This document shows positions 1 through 8,299 of a stretch of 64,000 nt of DNA, piece after piece (within the stretch, counting starts at the first letter, position 1; the number at the start of each line of letters is the position of its first letter). Location of the stretch: contig NZ_PISM01000022.1 of NCBI RefSeq assembly GCF_002929225.1, positions 248,001 through 312,000 on the forward strand. Direction: 5' to 3'. The notes beneath the pieces are model-generated. The model did no database searches. It worked only from the letters and a program-made list of their open reading frames with translations, and was not told where the DNA came from. The DNA is from Stutzerimonas kunmingensis. Lineage in GTDB: Bacteria > Pseudomonadota > Gammaproteobacteria > Pseudomonadales > Pseudomonadaceae. A program made the translations under genes and the position numbers.

Positions 1-600
1 GGCGCGATCAGTCGCTATGTTCATGAGTACTCGCAGCGCGACCAGTTCCTCACCCGCCAACTGCTGGGCTGGGTCGCCGAGCACGACGCGCTCAGCGGTC
101 TGGCCAACCGGCGCAGTTATGATCGCGCGCTGCCCCAGCGGATCGCCCAGGCCCGCCGAGACCGGCGCCCGCTGAGCCTTCTGCTGCTCGATCTGGATGA
201 TTTCAAGGCCTATAACGACACCTTCGGCCATCCGGCCGGCGATGCACTGATCCGCGCCTTCGGCGAGCTGCTCGCCGGCTTCGCGCGGCGCCCGCTGGAC
301 GAGGCGGCACGGGTTGGCGGTGAGGAGTTCGCACTGCTGCTGTACAACTGCGACAACGCCGCTGCACAGCGCATTGCCCGTCAGGTGATCAACGCGCTGG
401 CCGCGCTGGATATCAGACATCCGCATGATCCGGCGGCGCGTGTGGGTGTCAGTATCGGGATCGCCACGTTGCAGGACGGCCAGCAGGCCGAGCAGCTCTA
501 TCACTGCGCCGATACCGCGCTATATCAGGCCAAGAGTGGTGGCAAGAATCGCTTTGCCGTCGCGGCCGGGCTACTGCGACCCGAGCCACAGCCTCACTAG
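1..600 (+). CDS. GGDEF diguanylate cyclase, 3' part only
   Basis: The frame is open from the first base, so the start and any N-terminal sensor domain lie outside the window; 199 codons are visible. The fragment is a full GGDEF domain, which makes the second messenger c-di-GMP from two GTP. The active-site motif GGEEF is at visible residues 106-110. An RxxD inhibitory site (RPLD, residues 97-100) lies five residues before it, so product inhibition is expected. The upstream helix contains the conserved LLLLDLDDFKAYND stretch, and the domain ends with the usual SGGKNR. It is followed by a convergent thioesterase gene. The class is near certain; the input signal is unknown. Confidence 0.93.
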   Translation, partial: GAISRYVHEYSQRDQFLTRQLLGWVAEHDALSGLANRRSYDRALPQRIAQARRDRRPLSLLLLDLDDFKAYNDTFGHPAGDALIRAFGELLAGFARRPLDEAARVGGEEFALLLYNCDNAAAQRIARQVINALAALDIRHPHDPAARVGVSIGIATLQDGQQAEQLYHCADTALYQAKSGGKNRFAVAAGLLRPEPQPH

Positions 601-608
601 CGGATGGC

Positions 609-1010
609 TTAGCGGCGCGGTGGCACCGAGCGGGTGCGGCCGCTGCCGTCGATGGCGACGAATACGAAGACGGCTTCGGTGACCTTGCGCCACTCGCTGG
701 ACAGCGGGTCATCACTCCAGACTTCCACCAGCATGCGGATCGAGCTGCGCCCGACCTCCAGCGTCTGGGTATAGAAGGACAGCTGCGCGCCAACCGCTAC
801 CGGAACCATGAACGCCATGCGATCGATGGAGACCGTGGCGACACGGCCGGCGGCCACGCGGCTTGCCATCGCAGTGCCGGCCAGATCCATCTGCGACACC
901 AGCCAACCGCCATAGATATCGCCAAAACCATTGGTTTCCCGCGGCAATGCGGTGAGCTGCAGGGCCAGGTCGCCCTGCGGGATCGGATCTTCCTGTTCGT
1001 ATTCTTTCAT
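609..1010 (-). CDS. Acyl-CoA thioesterase, hot-dog fold (YciA-like)
   Basis: A 133-residue protein of the cytosolic hot-dog acyl-CoA thioesterase family, which hydrolyses acyl-CoA to free acid and CoA. The conserved core is visible: NGFGDIYGGWLVSQMD followed by the helix with MASRVA, including the Asp usually assigned to catalysis in YciA-type enzymes. The downstream strand VSIDRMAFMVPVAVG is also typical. I start at MKEYEQED because this gives the family length; the frame is open 18 codons further upstream. The gene converges with the diguanylate cyclase gene and diverges from pstS. The substrate cannot be read from sequence. Confidence 0.85.
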   Translation of the reverse strand: MKEYEQEDPIPQGDLALQLTALPRETNGFGDIYGGWLVSQMDLAGTAMASRVAAGRVATVSIDRMAFMVPVAVGAQLSFYTQTLEVGRSSIRMLVEVWSDDPLSSEWRKVTEAVFVFVAIDGSGRTRSVPPRR

Positions 1011-1129
1011 TCGGTCGGACTCGCGGCGCGTTGTTGTTCTGGCGCGAAATGCCCGCTCTGGCACGGGCGACGGCGCGAGTATAGCGGCTGTGTTGCGCTA
1101 CAGCGACCGAACCAGGTCAACGGTGCGCT

Positions 1130-1158
1130 TGGTAATCAGATTGTCACACTTGCTTCAT
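1130..1158 (+). promoter_or_regulatory. Pho box upstream of pstS
   Basis: Three 7-base units repeat at 11-base spacing: TGGTAAT, TTGTCAC and GCTTCAT, each separated by 4 bases. This matches the PhoB-binding architecture (CTGTCAT-like units, 11-bp period) about 75 bases before the pstS start. The match is degenerate but in the expected place, so PhoB activation under phosphate starvation is inferred. Confidence 0.7.
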
Positions 1159-1232
1159 AGAGTGTTCACACGGCCTGCAGATACTGGCCCCCGTTCCAAC
1201 ACACTCGAGCACACACCTGCTAGGAGCAAGGT

Positions 1233-2198
1233 ATGAAACTGAATCGTTTGATGGCGGCCCTGACCTTTGTAGCCGCTGGCGTTGGCGCCGCGAGCGCGGT
1301 CGCTGCTGTGGACCCGGCGCTGCCGAGCTACCAGAAGACTTCCGGTGTTTCCGGCAACCTGTCCAGTGTCGGTTCGGACTCCCTGGCCAACCTGATGACC
1401 CTGTGGGCTGAGGAATTCAAGCGCAGCTATCCGAACGTCAACATCCAGATTCAGGCTGCCGGCTCCTCCACCGCGCCGCCCGCTCTGACCGAAGGCACCT
1501 CCAACATGGGCCCGATGAGCCGCCCGATGAAGGACAACGAGATTCAGGCCTTCGAAGAGAAGTATGGCTACAAGCCAACTGCCGTTCCGGTGGCCATCGA
1601 CGCCCTGGCGGTGTTCGTGCACAAGGACAACCCGATCAAGTCGCTGGACATCGAGCAAGTCGACGCGATCTTCTCCAGCACCCGCCTGTGCGGTGGCGAG
1701 AAGGACATCAAGACCTGGGGCGACCTGGGTATGACCGGCGAGTGGGCGGCCAAGCCGATCCAGCTGTTCGGTCGCAACTCGGTATCCGGCACCTACGGCT
1801 ACTTCAAGGAAGAAGCCCTGTGTAAAGGTGACTTCAAGTCGAACGTCAACGAGCAGCCGGGCTCCGCTTCGGTGGTGCAGTCGATCTCCAGCACCCTGAA
1901 CGCCATTGGTTACTCGGGTATCGGCTACAAGACCTCCAGCGTCCGCGCCGTACCGCTGTCCAAGGGTGGCGAGGCTTTCGAGGCCAACGAAGAGAACGCT
2001 CTGGCTGGCAAGTTCCCGCTGGCGCGCTTCTTCTACGTCTACGTCAACAAGGCGCCGAACAAGCCGCTGAGCCCGATCGACGCCGAGTTCCTCAAGCTGG
2101 TGCTCTCCAAGCAGGGCCAGGAAGTCGTGGTCAAGGATGGCTACATCCCGCTGCCGAAGAAGGTGGTCGACAAGACCATGCAGGACCTGGGTCTGTAA
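1233..2198 (+). CDS. pstS: Phosphate-binding protein PstS
   Basis: Periplasmic phosphate-binding protein of the high-affinity PstSCAB importer, 321 residues. The first 24 or so residues form a signal peptide (Lys and Arg, then a hydrophobic core ending in ASAVA). The mature protein has the phosphate-binding signatures SVGSDSL, GPMSRPM and [12 protein letters not shown] expected for the pseudomonad branch of PstS. The ATG is preceded by a good ribosome site (AGGAGCAAGG). It is first in the order pstS-pstC-pstA-pstB-phoU, with a Pho box upstream. Expression should rise when phosphate is scarce. Confidence 0.96.
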   Translation: MKLNRLMAALTFVAAGVGAASAVAAVDPALPSYQKTSGVSGNLSSVGSDSLANLMTLWAEEFKRSYPNVNIQIQAAGSSTAPPALTEGTSNMGPMSRPMKDNEIQAFEEKYGYKPTAVPVAIDALAVFVHKDNPIKSLDIEQVDAIFSSTRLCGGEKDIKTWGDLGMTGEWAAKPIQLFGRNSVSGTYGYFKEEALCKGDFKSNVNEQPGSASVVQSISSTLNAIGYSGIGYKTSSVRAVPLSKGGEAFEANEENALAGKFPLARFFYVYVNKAPNKPLSPIDAEFLKLVLSKQGQEVVVKDGYIPLPKKVVDKTMQDLGL

Positions 2199-2244
2199 GA
2201 CCCGCGTGACGGCCGGCGACGTAGCGCGCCGGTCATGCGCAGAT

Positions 2245-2272
2245 GCCCGCCACGCGAAACGCGCTGGCGGGC
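2245..2272 (+). terminator. Strong hairpin between pstS and pstC
   Basis: GCCCGCCA (2245-2252) pairs with TGGCGGGC (2265-2272). Inside that stem, CGCG pairs with CGCG around an AAA loop with one bulged C. It lies 47 bases after the pstS stop. Only a short TT follows, so it may act as a weak terminator or as a 3' RNA stabiliser for the pstS message rather than a full rho-independent terminator. Confidence 0.55.
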
Positions 2273-2289
2273 TTCGTCGCGTCACCTGG

Positions 2290-2318
2290 CTGTAATTTTT
2301 CTGTCACACAGCTTCATT
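2290..2318 (+). promoter_or_regulatory. Pho box upstream of pstC
   Basis: CTGTAAT, four bases, then CTGTCAC (2290-2307) is a near-consensus PhoB box. A third degenerate unit CTTCATT follows at the same 11-base period. It sits 45-73 bases before the pstC start and just after the pstS-pstC hairpin, so pstC can probably be transcribed from its own PhoB-dependent promoter as well as by read-through. Confidence 0.8.
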
Positions 2319-2362
2319 AGATTAGGCGCCCCGAAGGGCCGCTCTGGCCCAGGAGCCCTGGC

Positions 2363-4639
2363 ATGAACGACATGGAAAACATGACCGCGAATTCCGATGT
2401 GCAACGGCTGGACTTCAACACGCCGGCGCTGCAACGCAAGCGCCGCATCCGCGCGCTGAAAGATCACCTGGCGCGCTGGTACGTGTCCATCGGCGGTCTG
2501 GCGGTGCTGGTCGCCATTACCCTGATCTTCTTCTACCTGGCGCAGGTCGTACTGCCAATGTTCCAGGGCGCCGAGCTGGAAAGCCGCGCGGCGCAGCAAC
2601 CGGCCTGGTTGGCCGATGCCGGCGAGCCGCTGCTGCTGGCGGTGGAGGAGCAGAACCAGGTCGCAATGCGCCTGGGTTCCGACGGGCAGGTGCGCTTCTT
2701 CGGGCTGAGCGACGGTGCACTGCTGTCGAGCAAGACGTTGCCGCTGCCAGCCGGCAGCCGTGTCGTCTCGGTGGGGCAGGACACGCCAAGCACACGCCGG
2801 CTGGTGCTGGGCCTGGATAACGGCCAGGCGCTGGTGCTCGAGCACAACTACAAGGTCACCTACCCAAACAATAAGAAGACCATCACCCCCGAACTCGCTT
2901 ATCCCTTCGGTGAGGAGCCGCTGCAGCTCGACCCCGAGGGTCGGCCGATCGATCAGGCCGCCATCAGCCTGAACGGCAAGACGTTGCTCGTTGCCGGCGC
3001 TACCGGCACGGCATTGCACGCTCAGCGCATCGCCAGCAGCGAAAACCTGATGACTGGCGAGGTGACGCTGGAGCAGGAACGCCTCAATCTGCCGCAACTG
3101 GCCGAGCCGATTCGCCAGCTGCTGCTCGACCCGCGGCATATGTGGCTCTACGCAATCAGCGGCAAGGCCAGCGCGGATGTCTTCGATCTGCGCCGCAAGC
3201 AGCTCAATGGTCGCTACAAGCTGGTCGGTGACGGCAGCGAGATCACCACGATCAGCCCGCTGCTGGCGGGCATATCGCTGATGATCGGCGACTCCAAGGG
3301 TGGCATCGGCCAGTGGTTCATGGTGCGCTCCGCCGACGGCCAGGCGGAGCTGAAGAACGTACGCAACTTCAAGCTGGGCAGCAGCCCGATCCGCCAGATC
3401 CTGCCGGAGGAGCGCCGCAAGGGCTTCCTCGCGCTGGATGACGCCGGCAGCATCGGCATTTTCCACAGCACCGCGCATCGCACCTTGCTCAAGGAACAGG
3501 TCGCTGAAGGCGCCGCTTTGGCTGCCATGTCGCCGCGTGCCACGCGCCTGCTGGTGGAGTCGGAGCAGGGTCTGCAGCGCTTCGTGATCGACAACCCGCA
3601 CCCGGAAATCTCCTGGAGCGCGCTGTGGGGCAAGGTCTGGTACGAGAGCTATCCGGAGCCGGACTATGTCTGGCAGTCGACCTCGGCCAATGGCGACTTC
3701 GAACCCAAGCTGAGCCTCGCGCCGCTGGCCTTCGGCACGCTCAAGGCGGCGTTCTACGCGATGCTGCTGGCGGCCCCGCTGGCGATCTGTGCGGCGTTCT
3801 ACACCGCGTACTTCATGGCGCCCAGGCTGCGCAGCAAGGTCAAGCCGATCATCGAACTGATGGAAGCGTTGCCGACGGTGATCCTTGGCTTCTTCGCCGG
3901 CCTGTTCCTCGCGCCGTTCCTGGAAAACCACCTGCCGGGCATCTTCAGCCTGCTGTTGCTGATGCCGGTCGGCATTCTCTTCGCTGCCTGGACCTGGAGC
4001 CGCCTGCCTCAGGCCGTGCGTCTCGCGGTGCCGGATGGCTGGGAAGCCGTGCTGCTGATCCCGGTGATCCTGCTGATCGGCTTCGGCTCGCTGGAAATCA
4101 GCGGCCATCTGGAGAATTGGTTCTTTGGCGGTGACATGCGCCTGTGGCTGTCCAACGACATGGGTATTCCTTTCGATCAGCGCAACGCGCTGGTAATCGG
4201 CCTGGCGATGGGCTTCGCGGTGATCCCGACCATCTACTCGATTGCTGAAGACGCCGTGTTCAGCGTGCCGCGCAGCCTGACGCTGGGCTCGCTGGCTTTG
4301 GGCGCCACGCCCTGGCAGACGCTCACCCGCGTGGTGCTGCTGACCGCCAGCCCGGGCATTTTCTCCGCGCTGATGATCGGCATGGGCCGCGCCGTGGGCG
4401 AAACCATGATCGTGCTGATGGCCACCGGCAACACGCCGATCATGGAAGCCAACATCTTCGAAGGCATGCGCACCCTGGCCGCCAACGTCGCCGTGGAGAT
4501 GCCCGAGTCCGAGGTCGGCGGCACCCATTACCGCGTGCTCTTCCTCGCCGCGCTGGTACTGCTGATGTTCACCTTTGTGATGAACACCCTCGCCGAGCTG
4601 ATTCGTCAGCGTCTGCGTGGAAAGTACGCCAGCCTGTAA
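2363..4639 (+). CDS. pstC: Phosphate ABC transporter permease PstC, long form
   Basis: Inner-membrane permease subunit of the phosphate importer, 758 residues. A cytoplasmic N-terminus rich in basic residues is followed by one membrane helix (about 43-65). A periplasmic domain of about 380 residues comes next, and the usual permease domain begins near residue 450 with several helices and the coupling loop around RSLTLGSLALGATPWQT. Classical PstC proteins are roughly 300-340 residues, so the extra domain doubles the size. The insert is rich in short beta-type segments and looks propeller-like (inference). The start has AGGAG upstream. A Pho box precedes it, and pstA follows after 27 bases. Confidence 0.93.
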   Translation: MNDMENMTANSDVQRLDFNTPALQRKRRIRALKDHLARWYVSIGGLAVLVAITLIFFYLAQVVLPMFQGAELESRAAQQPAWLADAGEPLLLAVEEQNQVAMRLGSDGQVRFFGLSDGALLSSKTLPLPAGSRVVSVGQDTPSTRRLVLGLDNGQALVLEHNYKVTYPNNKKTITPELAYPFGEEPLQLDPEGRPIDQAAISLNGKTLLVAGATGTALHAQRIASSENLMTGEVTLEQERLNLPQLAEPIRQLLLDPRHMWLYAISGKASADVFDLRRKQLNGRYKLVGDGSEITTISPLLAGISLMIGDSKGGIGQWFMVRSADGQAELKNVRNFKLGSSPIRQILPEERRKGFLALDDAGSIGIFHSTAHRTLLKEQVAEGAALAAMSPRATRLLVESEQGLQRFVIDNPHPEISWSALWGKVWYESYPEPDYVWQSTSANGDFEPKLSLAPLAFGTLKAAFYAMLLAAPLAICAAFYTAYFMAPRLRSKVKPIIELMEALPTVILGFFAGLFLAPFLENHLPGIFSLLLLMPVGILFAAWTWSRLPQAVRLAVPDGWEAVLLIPVILLIGFGSLEISGHLENWFFGGDMRLWLSNDMGIPFDQRNALVIGLAMGFAVIPTIYSIAEDAVFSVPRSLTLGSLALGATPWQTLTRVVLLTASPGIFSALMIGMGRAVGETMIVLMATGNTPIMEANIFEGMRTLAANVAVEMPESEVGGTHYRVLFLAALVLLMFTFVMNTLAELIRQRLRGKYASL

Positions 4640-4666
4640 ACCAGATTTCGCAGAAGGTATCGATCC

Positions 4667-6337
4667 GTGAAAAAGGATTCGTTGAACACCTGGGTCAAGA
4701 GCGGCACACCCTGGATCTGGATGAACGCCGGCGCGGTGTCCATCGCCGTGATCATGACTCTGGGGCTGCTGGCGATCATCGCCGTGCGCGGTCTGGCGCA
4801 CTTCTGGCCGGCCGATGTGATTGTCGCCGACTACAGCATGCCGGGCGCCGAGATGCGCGTGCTGGCCGGTGAGGTGGTCCAGGCTGAAGAGGTGCCACGC
4901 GCGCGTCTGGCGGCCAGCGGCCTGCCGGTGAACGTCGAAGGTGGCGAGTTCATGACTCGCGAGCTGCTCAAGGTCGGCAACCGCGAGGTGTACGGCGCGG
5001 ATTTCTCCTGGGTGGTTGGAGAGTGGCTGAGCAATCAGCACACGCCCGCCGAGCTGATGGTGCTGGAGCGTCGTGAGTGGGGCAATTTCTATGGCTACCT
5101 GCTCAACGTGAAGGAAGCCGGCCAGCTGGTCGCCGAGGGAGAAGGCGCCTGGAACGAGTTGCAGGCACGCATCGACCGCGTCGACCAGCTGCACACGCAG
5201 ATATCTCGTATCGAAAAGGTGGAGATCGGCCGCATCAACCACGGCCTCGAGCGTCTGCGCCTGAAGACCCGTCAGCTGGAGCTGAACGATCGCCTGGACG
5301 CGGCTGCCCAGGCCGAGCTGGATGCCGAGCGCGCCCAGTGGGATGCCGAGTACCGGGTGCTGGAAGAAAAGCTGGTCGCCCTGCAGCAGCAGTTCAACCG
5401 CGACAGCATCACCGTGCGCACGGCCGACGGCCGCGAGCAGGAGATCACCCTGGGCAAGGTGGTGCGGGCGTTCCAGCCCAATGCCATGTCGACGCCGCAG
5501 AAGCTGATGTTCTACTTCGCCAAGCTGTGGGAATTCGTCAGCGACGAGCCGCGCGAGGCGAACACCGAGGGCGGCGTGTTTCCGGCGATCTTCGGTACCG
5601 TACTGATGACCCTGATCATGGCGGTGATCGTCACCCCGTTCGGCGTGATCGCCGCGGTATACCTGCGTGAATACGCCAAGCAGGGCCTGCTCACCCGGAT
5701 CATCCGCATCGCGGTAAACAACCTGGCCGGGGTGCCGTCGATCGTCTACGGCGTGTTCGGCCTGGGCTTCTTCGTCTACGTCCTGGGCGGCTCGCTGGAC
5801 CGGCTGTTCTACCCCGAAGCCGCACCGGCACCGGTGTTCGGCACGCCGGGCCTGATGTGGGCTTCGCTGACTCTGGCAATCCTCACTTTGCCGGTGGTGA
5901 TCGTTGCCACCGAGGAAGGCCTGGCGCGCATCCCACGGATGATCCGCGAAGGCTCGCTGGCCCTTGGTGCGACCAAGTCGGAGACGCTGTGGAAGGTGGT
6001 TTTGCCAATGGCCAGCCCGGCAATGATGACCGGCCTGATCCTTGCCGTGGCCCGCGCCGCCGGTGAAGTGGCGCCGCTGATGCTGGTCGGTGTGGTCAAG
6101 CTGGCACCGAACCTGCCGCTCAATGGCAACTACCCCTACCTGCATCTGGACCAGAAGATCATGCACCTGGGCTTCCACATCTACGACGTCGGCTTCCAGA
6201 GCCCCAACGTCGAGGCGGCACGGCCGCTGGTGTATGCGACTGCGCTGCTGCTGGTGCTGGTGATCGCCGCGCTCAACTTCACAGCGATCTACATCCGCAA
6301 CCACCTGCGCGAGAAGTACAAGGCGCTGGATCATTAA
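4667..6337 (+). CDS. pstA: Phosphate ABC transporter permease PstA, long form
   Basis: Second inner-membrane permease subunit, 556 residues, starting at GTG with AGAAGG upstream. One N-terminal helix (about 17-40) is followed by a large insert to about residue 300. The insert includes a charged segment with coiled-coil character (from about residue 165, with QISRIEKVEIGRINHGLERL). The permease domain starts at GVFPAIFGTVLMTLIM and contains the coupling motif EGSLALGATKSETLWKVVLP. Ordinary PstA is near 300 residues, so this pairs with the equally enlarged PstC. It probably forms the PstC-PstA channel energised by PstB. Confidence 0.93.
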   Translation: MKKDSLNTWVKSGTPWIWMNAGAVSIAVIMTLGLLAIIAVRGLAHFWPADVIVADYSMPGAEMRVLAGEVVQAEEVPRARLAASGLPVNVEGGEFMTRELLKVGNREVYGADFSWVVGEWLSNQHTPAELMVLERREWGNFYGYLLNVKEAGQLVAEGEGAWNELQARIDRVDQLHTQISRIEKVEIGRINHGLERLRLKTRQLELNDRLDAAAQAELDAERAQWDAEYRVLEEKLVALQQQFNRDSITVRTADGREQEITLGKVVRAFQPNAMSTPQKLMFYFAKLWEFVSDEPREANTEGGVFPAIFGTVLMTLIMAVIVTPFGVIAAVYLREYAKQGLLTRIIRIAVNNLAGVPSIVYGVFGLGFFVYVLGGSLDRLFYPEAAPAPVFGTPGLMWASLTLAILTLPVVIVATEEGLARIPRMIREGSLALGATKSETLWKVVLPMASPAMMTGLILAVARAAGEVAPLMLVGVVKLAPNLPLNGNYPYLHLDQKIMHLGFHIYDVGFQSPNVEAARPLVYATALLLVLVIAALNFTAIYIRNHLREKYKALDH

Positions 6338-6342
6338 TTGAA

Positions 6343-6424
6343 GCGGCAAGCTCAAGCCACCGGCCTCGGGAGAAACGAGGCGCTGACTTGGGCTTGCAGC
6401 CTGTAGCTTGCAGCTGGCAGCTGC
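6343..6424 (+). repeat. REP-like imperfect palindrome between pstA and pstB
   Basis: The 102-base pstA-pstB gap contains GCGGCAAGCTCAAGCC on the left and several AGCTTGCAGC/GGCTTGCAGC units on the right. They are partly complementary across a GC-rich centre. Repeats built from AGCTTGCAGC units are familiar intergenic elements in pseudomonads. It may shape the message between permease and ATPase genes. Genome copy number is unknown here. Confidence 0.45.
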
Positions 6425-6439
6425 GAACGGAGCGAGCAC

Positions 6440-7267
6440 ATGCAAACCAACACGCATTCCATCGACATCTCGGCCCTCGGCCGCGACAAGCGCAGCCTGA
6501 GCCTGGCCAACGAGCAGGTCGCCATCGAAGTGCCCGATCTGAGCCTGTACTACGGCCAGAAGCAGGCGCTGTTCAACGTCGCGATGAACATCCCCAAGCA
6601 GCGCGTGACTGCCTTCATCGGCCCGTCCGGCTGTGGCAAGTCGACCCTGCTGCGTTGCTTCAACCGCATGAACGACCTGGTCGACGGCTGCCGCATCGAG
6701 GGTGCGATCAACCTCGACGGCACCAACATCTACCGCAAGGGCGAAGACGTGGCCGACCTGCGTCGCCGCGTTGGCATGGTGTTCCAGAAGCCCAACCCGT
6801 TCCCCAAGAGCATCTACGAGAACGTGGTCTACGGCCTGCGCATCCAGGGCATCAAGCAGAAGCGCGTGCTCGACGAGACCGTCGAATGGGCGCTCAAGGG
6901 CGCTGCGCTGTGGGATGAGGTGAAGGACCGTCTGCACGAATCGGCGCTCGGCCTCTCCGGCGGTCAGCAGCAGCGTCTGGTCATCGCCCGCACCATCGCC
7001 GTGCAGCCGGAAGTACTGCTGCTCGACGAGCCGAGTTCGGCGCTCGACCCGATCTCCTCGCTGAAGGTCGAAGAACTGATCTACGAACTGAAGACCAAGT
7101 ACACCATCGTCATCGTCACCCACAACATGCAGCAGGCCGCGCGGGTATCCGACTACACGGCGTTCATGTACATGGGCAAACTGATCGAGTACGGCGATAC
7201 CGATACGCTGTTCACCAACCCGGCCAAGAAGCAGACGGAAGACTACATCACGGGCCGCTACGGCTAG
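6440..7267 (+). CDS. pstB: Phosphate ABC transporter ATPase PstB
   Basis: Cytosolic ATPase that powers the PstCA channel, 275 residues. Walker [10 protein letters not shown] is at residues 61-69, the Q-loop is in [12 protein letters not shown], the ABC signature LSGGQQQRL lies near residue 172, and Walker B plus D-loop is [12 protein letters not shown]. The switch His is in [12 protein letters not shown]. Compared with many PstB proteins it has about 30 extra N-terminal residues, common in pseudomonads. The ATG is preceded by CGGAGCGAG. It is separated from pstA by a repeat-containing gap. Confidence 0.97.
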   Translation: MQTNTHSIDISALGRDKRSLSLANEQVAIEVPDLSLYYGQKQALFNVAMNIPKQRVTAFIGPSGCGKSTLLRCFNRMNDLVDGCRIEGAINLDGTNIYRKGEDVADLRRRVGMVFQKPNPFPKSIYENVVYGLRIQGIKQKRVLDETVEWALKGAALWDEVKDRLHESALGLSGGQQQRLVIARTIAVQPEVLLLDEPSSALDPISSLKVEELIYELKTKYTIVIVTHNMQQAARVSDYTAFMYMGKLIEYGDTDTLFTNPAKKQTEDYITGRYG

Positions 7268-7275
7268 TCTGGCCA

Positions 7276-7353
7276 TGTCAGAGGGCGCCAGGCGGCGTCG
7301 GCGGAACTTGCCGTACAAATCGTACTGTCTGCGTTCCGCCTCCTTGCCTGACA
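7276..7353. repeat. Imperfect inverted repeat between pstB and phoU
   Basis: TGTCAG (7276-7281) pairs with CTGACA (7348-7353), and GGCGGAAC (7300-7307) pairs with GTTCCGCC (7333-7340). Near the centre GTAC-AAATC-GTAC forms a small inner stem. The whole element is about 78 bases and sits 9 bases after the pstB stop. It could be a REP/MITE-like repeat or an RNA structure that limits read-through into phoU. No T-run follows, so it is not a standard terminator. Confidence 0.45.
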
Positions 7354-7452
7354 CACTCTGCCAAAGCCCAGACGGGTTTGCGTGGTACTCATTTTTTCCA
7401 GGTGCGCTGCGCACCAGATCCGCCTAGCGGCAGTCTCCTCGGAGCGAGAACA

Positions 7453-8181
7453 ATGATCAGTAAAGACAGCCACACCCAACACATTTCCCAGCAGTTCAAC
7501 GCCGAGCTCGAGGAGGTGCGCAGCCACCTGCTGGCCATGGGCGGGCTGGTGGAGAAGCAAGTCAATGACGCGGTGACCGCCCTGATCCAGGCCGATTCGG
7601 GCCTCGCTCAGCAGGTGCGCGACGTCGATGACCAGATCAACCAGATGGAGCGCAACATCGACGAGGAGTGCGTGCGCATCCTCGCCCGCCGTCAGCCGGC
7701 GGCCTCCGACCTGCGTCTGATCATCAGCATTTCCAAGTCGGTGATCGACCTCGAGCGCATCGGTGACGAGGCGACCAAGATCGCCCGCCGCGCCATCCAG
7801 CTGTGCGAGGAAGGCGAGTCGCCCAAGGGCTATGTCGAGGTGCGCCACATCGGCGACCAGGTACGCAAGATGGTGCAGGAAGCGCTCGACGCCTTCGCCC
7901 GCTTCGATGCCGACCTCGCGCTGTCGGTGGCGCAGTACGACAAGACCGTCGACCGCGAATACAAGACCGCGCTGCGCGAACTGGTCACCTACATGATGGA
8001 AGACCCGCGCTCGATCTCCCGCGTGCTCAGCGTGATCTGGGCCCTGCGCTCGCTGGAACGCATCGGCGACCACGCACGCAACATCGCCGAGCTGGTGATC
8101 TACCTGGTGCGCGGCACCGACGTGCGCCACCTGGGCCTGGCGCGCATGGCCGAGGAAGTGGAAGGCTCGAAGGAGCGCTGA
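7453..8181 (+). CDS. phoU: Phosphate-specific transport regulator PhoU
   Basis: Cytosolic negative regulator that links the Pst importer to the PhoR/PhoB two-component system, 242 residues. It has the two-repeat three-helix architecture of PhoU, with the metal-binding type motifs around DLERIGDEATKIARRA and the second repeat SLERIGDHARNIAELV. The start MISKDSHTQHISQQFN has GGAGCGAG upstream and gives the normal length. It ends the pst cluster; phoB and phoR are not in this window. The 185-base gap before it holds an inverted repeat and a short perfect palindrome (7401-7415). Confidence 0.95.
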   Translation: MISKDSHTQHISQQFNAELEEVRSHLLAMGGLVEKQVNDAVTALIQADSGLAQQVRDVDDQINQMERNIDEECVRILARRQPAASDLRLIISISKSVIDLERIGDEATKIARRAIQLCEEGESPKGYVEVRHIGDQVRKMVQEALDAFARFDADLALSVAQYDKTVDREYKTALRELVTYMMEDPRSISRVLSVIWALRSLERIGDHARNIAELVIYLVRGTDVRHLGLARMAEEVEGSKER

Positions 8182-8299
8182 TTCGCGGTCGCGGGGCGGG
8201 CAGCGATGTCCGCCCGGCGCCAAAATCTGCGGACAGAGCCGCCGCTGGCGTTGAGGCTCGACCCATCCACCGGCATCGGTTCGCCCGCACGGATGCCGC

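Noticed and set aside
2282-7414. A 1710-codon open frame on the minus strand across the pst operon
   Set aside because: It is antisense to pstC, pstA and pstB, whose products are unmistakable. Its composition (rich in His, Gln, Arg, Asp) is the usual shadow of high-GC codon usage.
7401-7415. Palindrome before phoU as a terminator
   Set aside because: The T-run lies before the palindrome, not after it, and on the minus strand no T-run follows.
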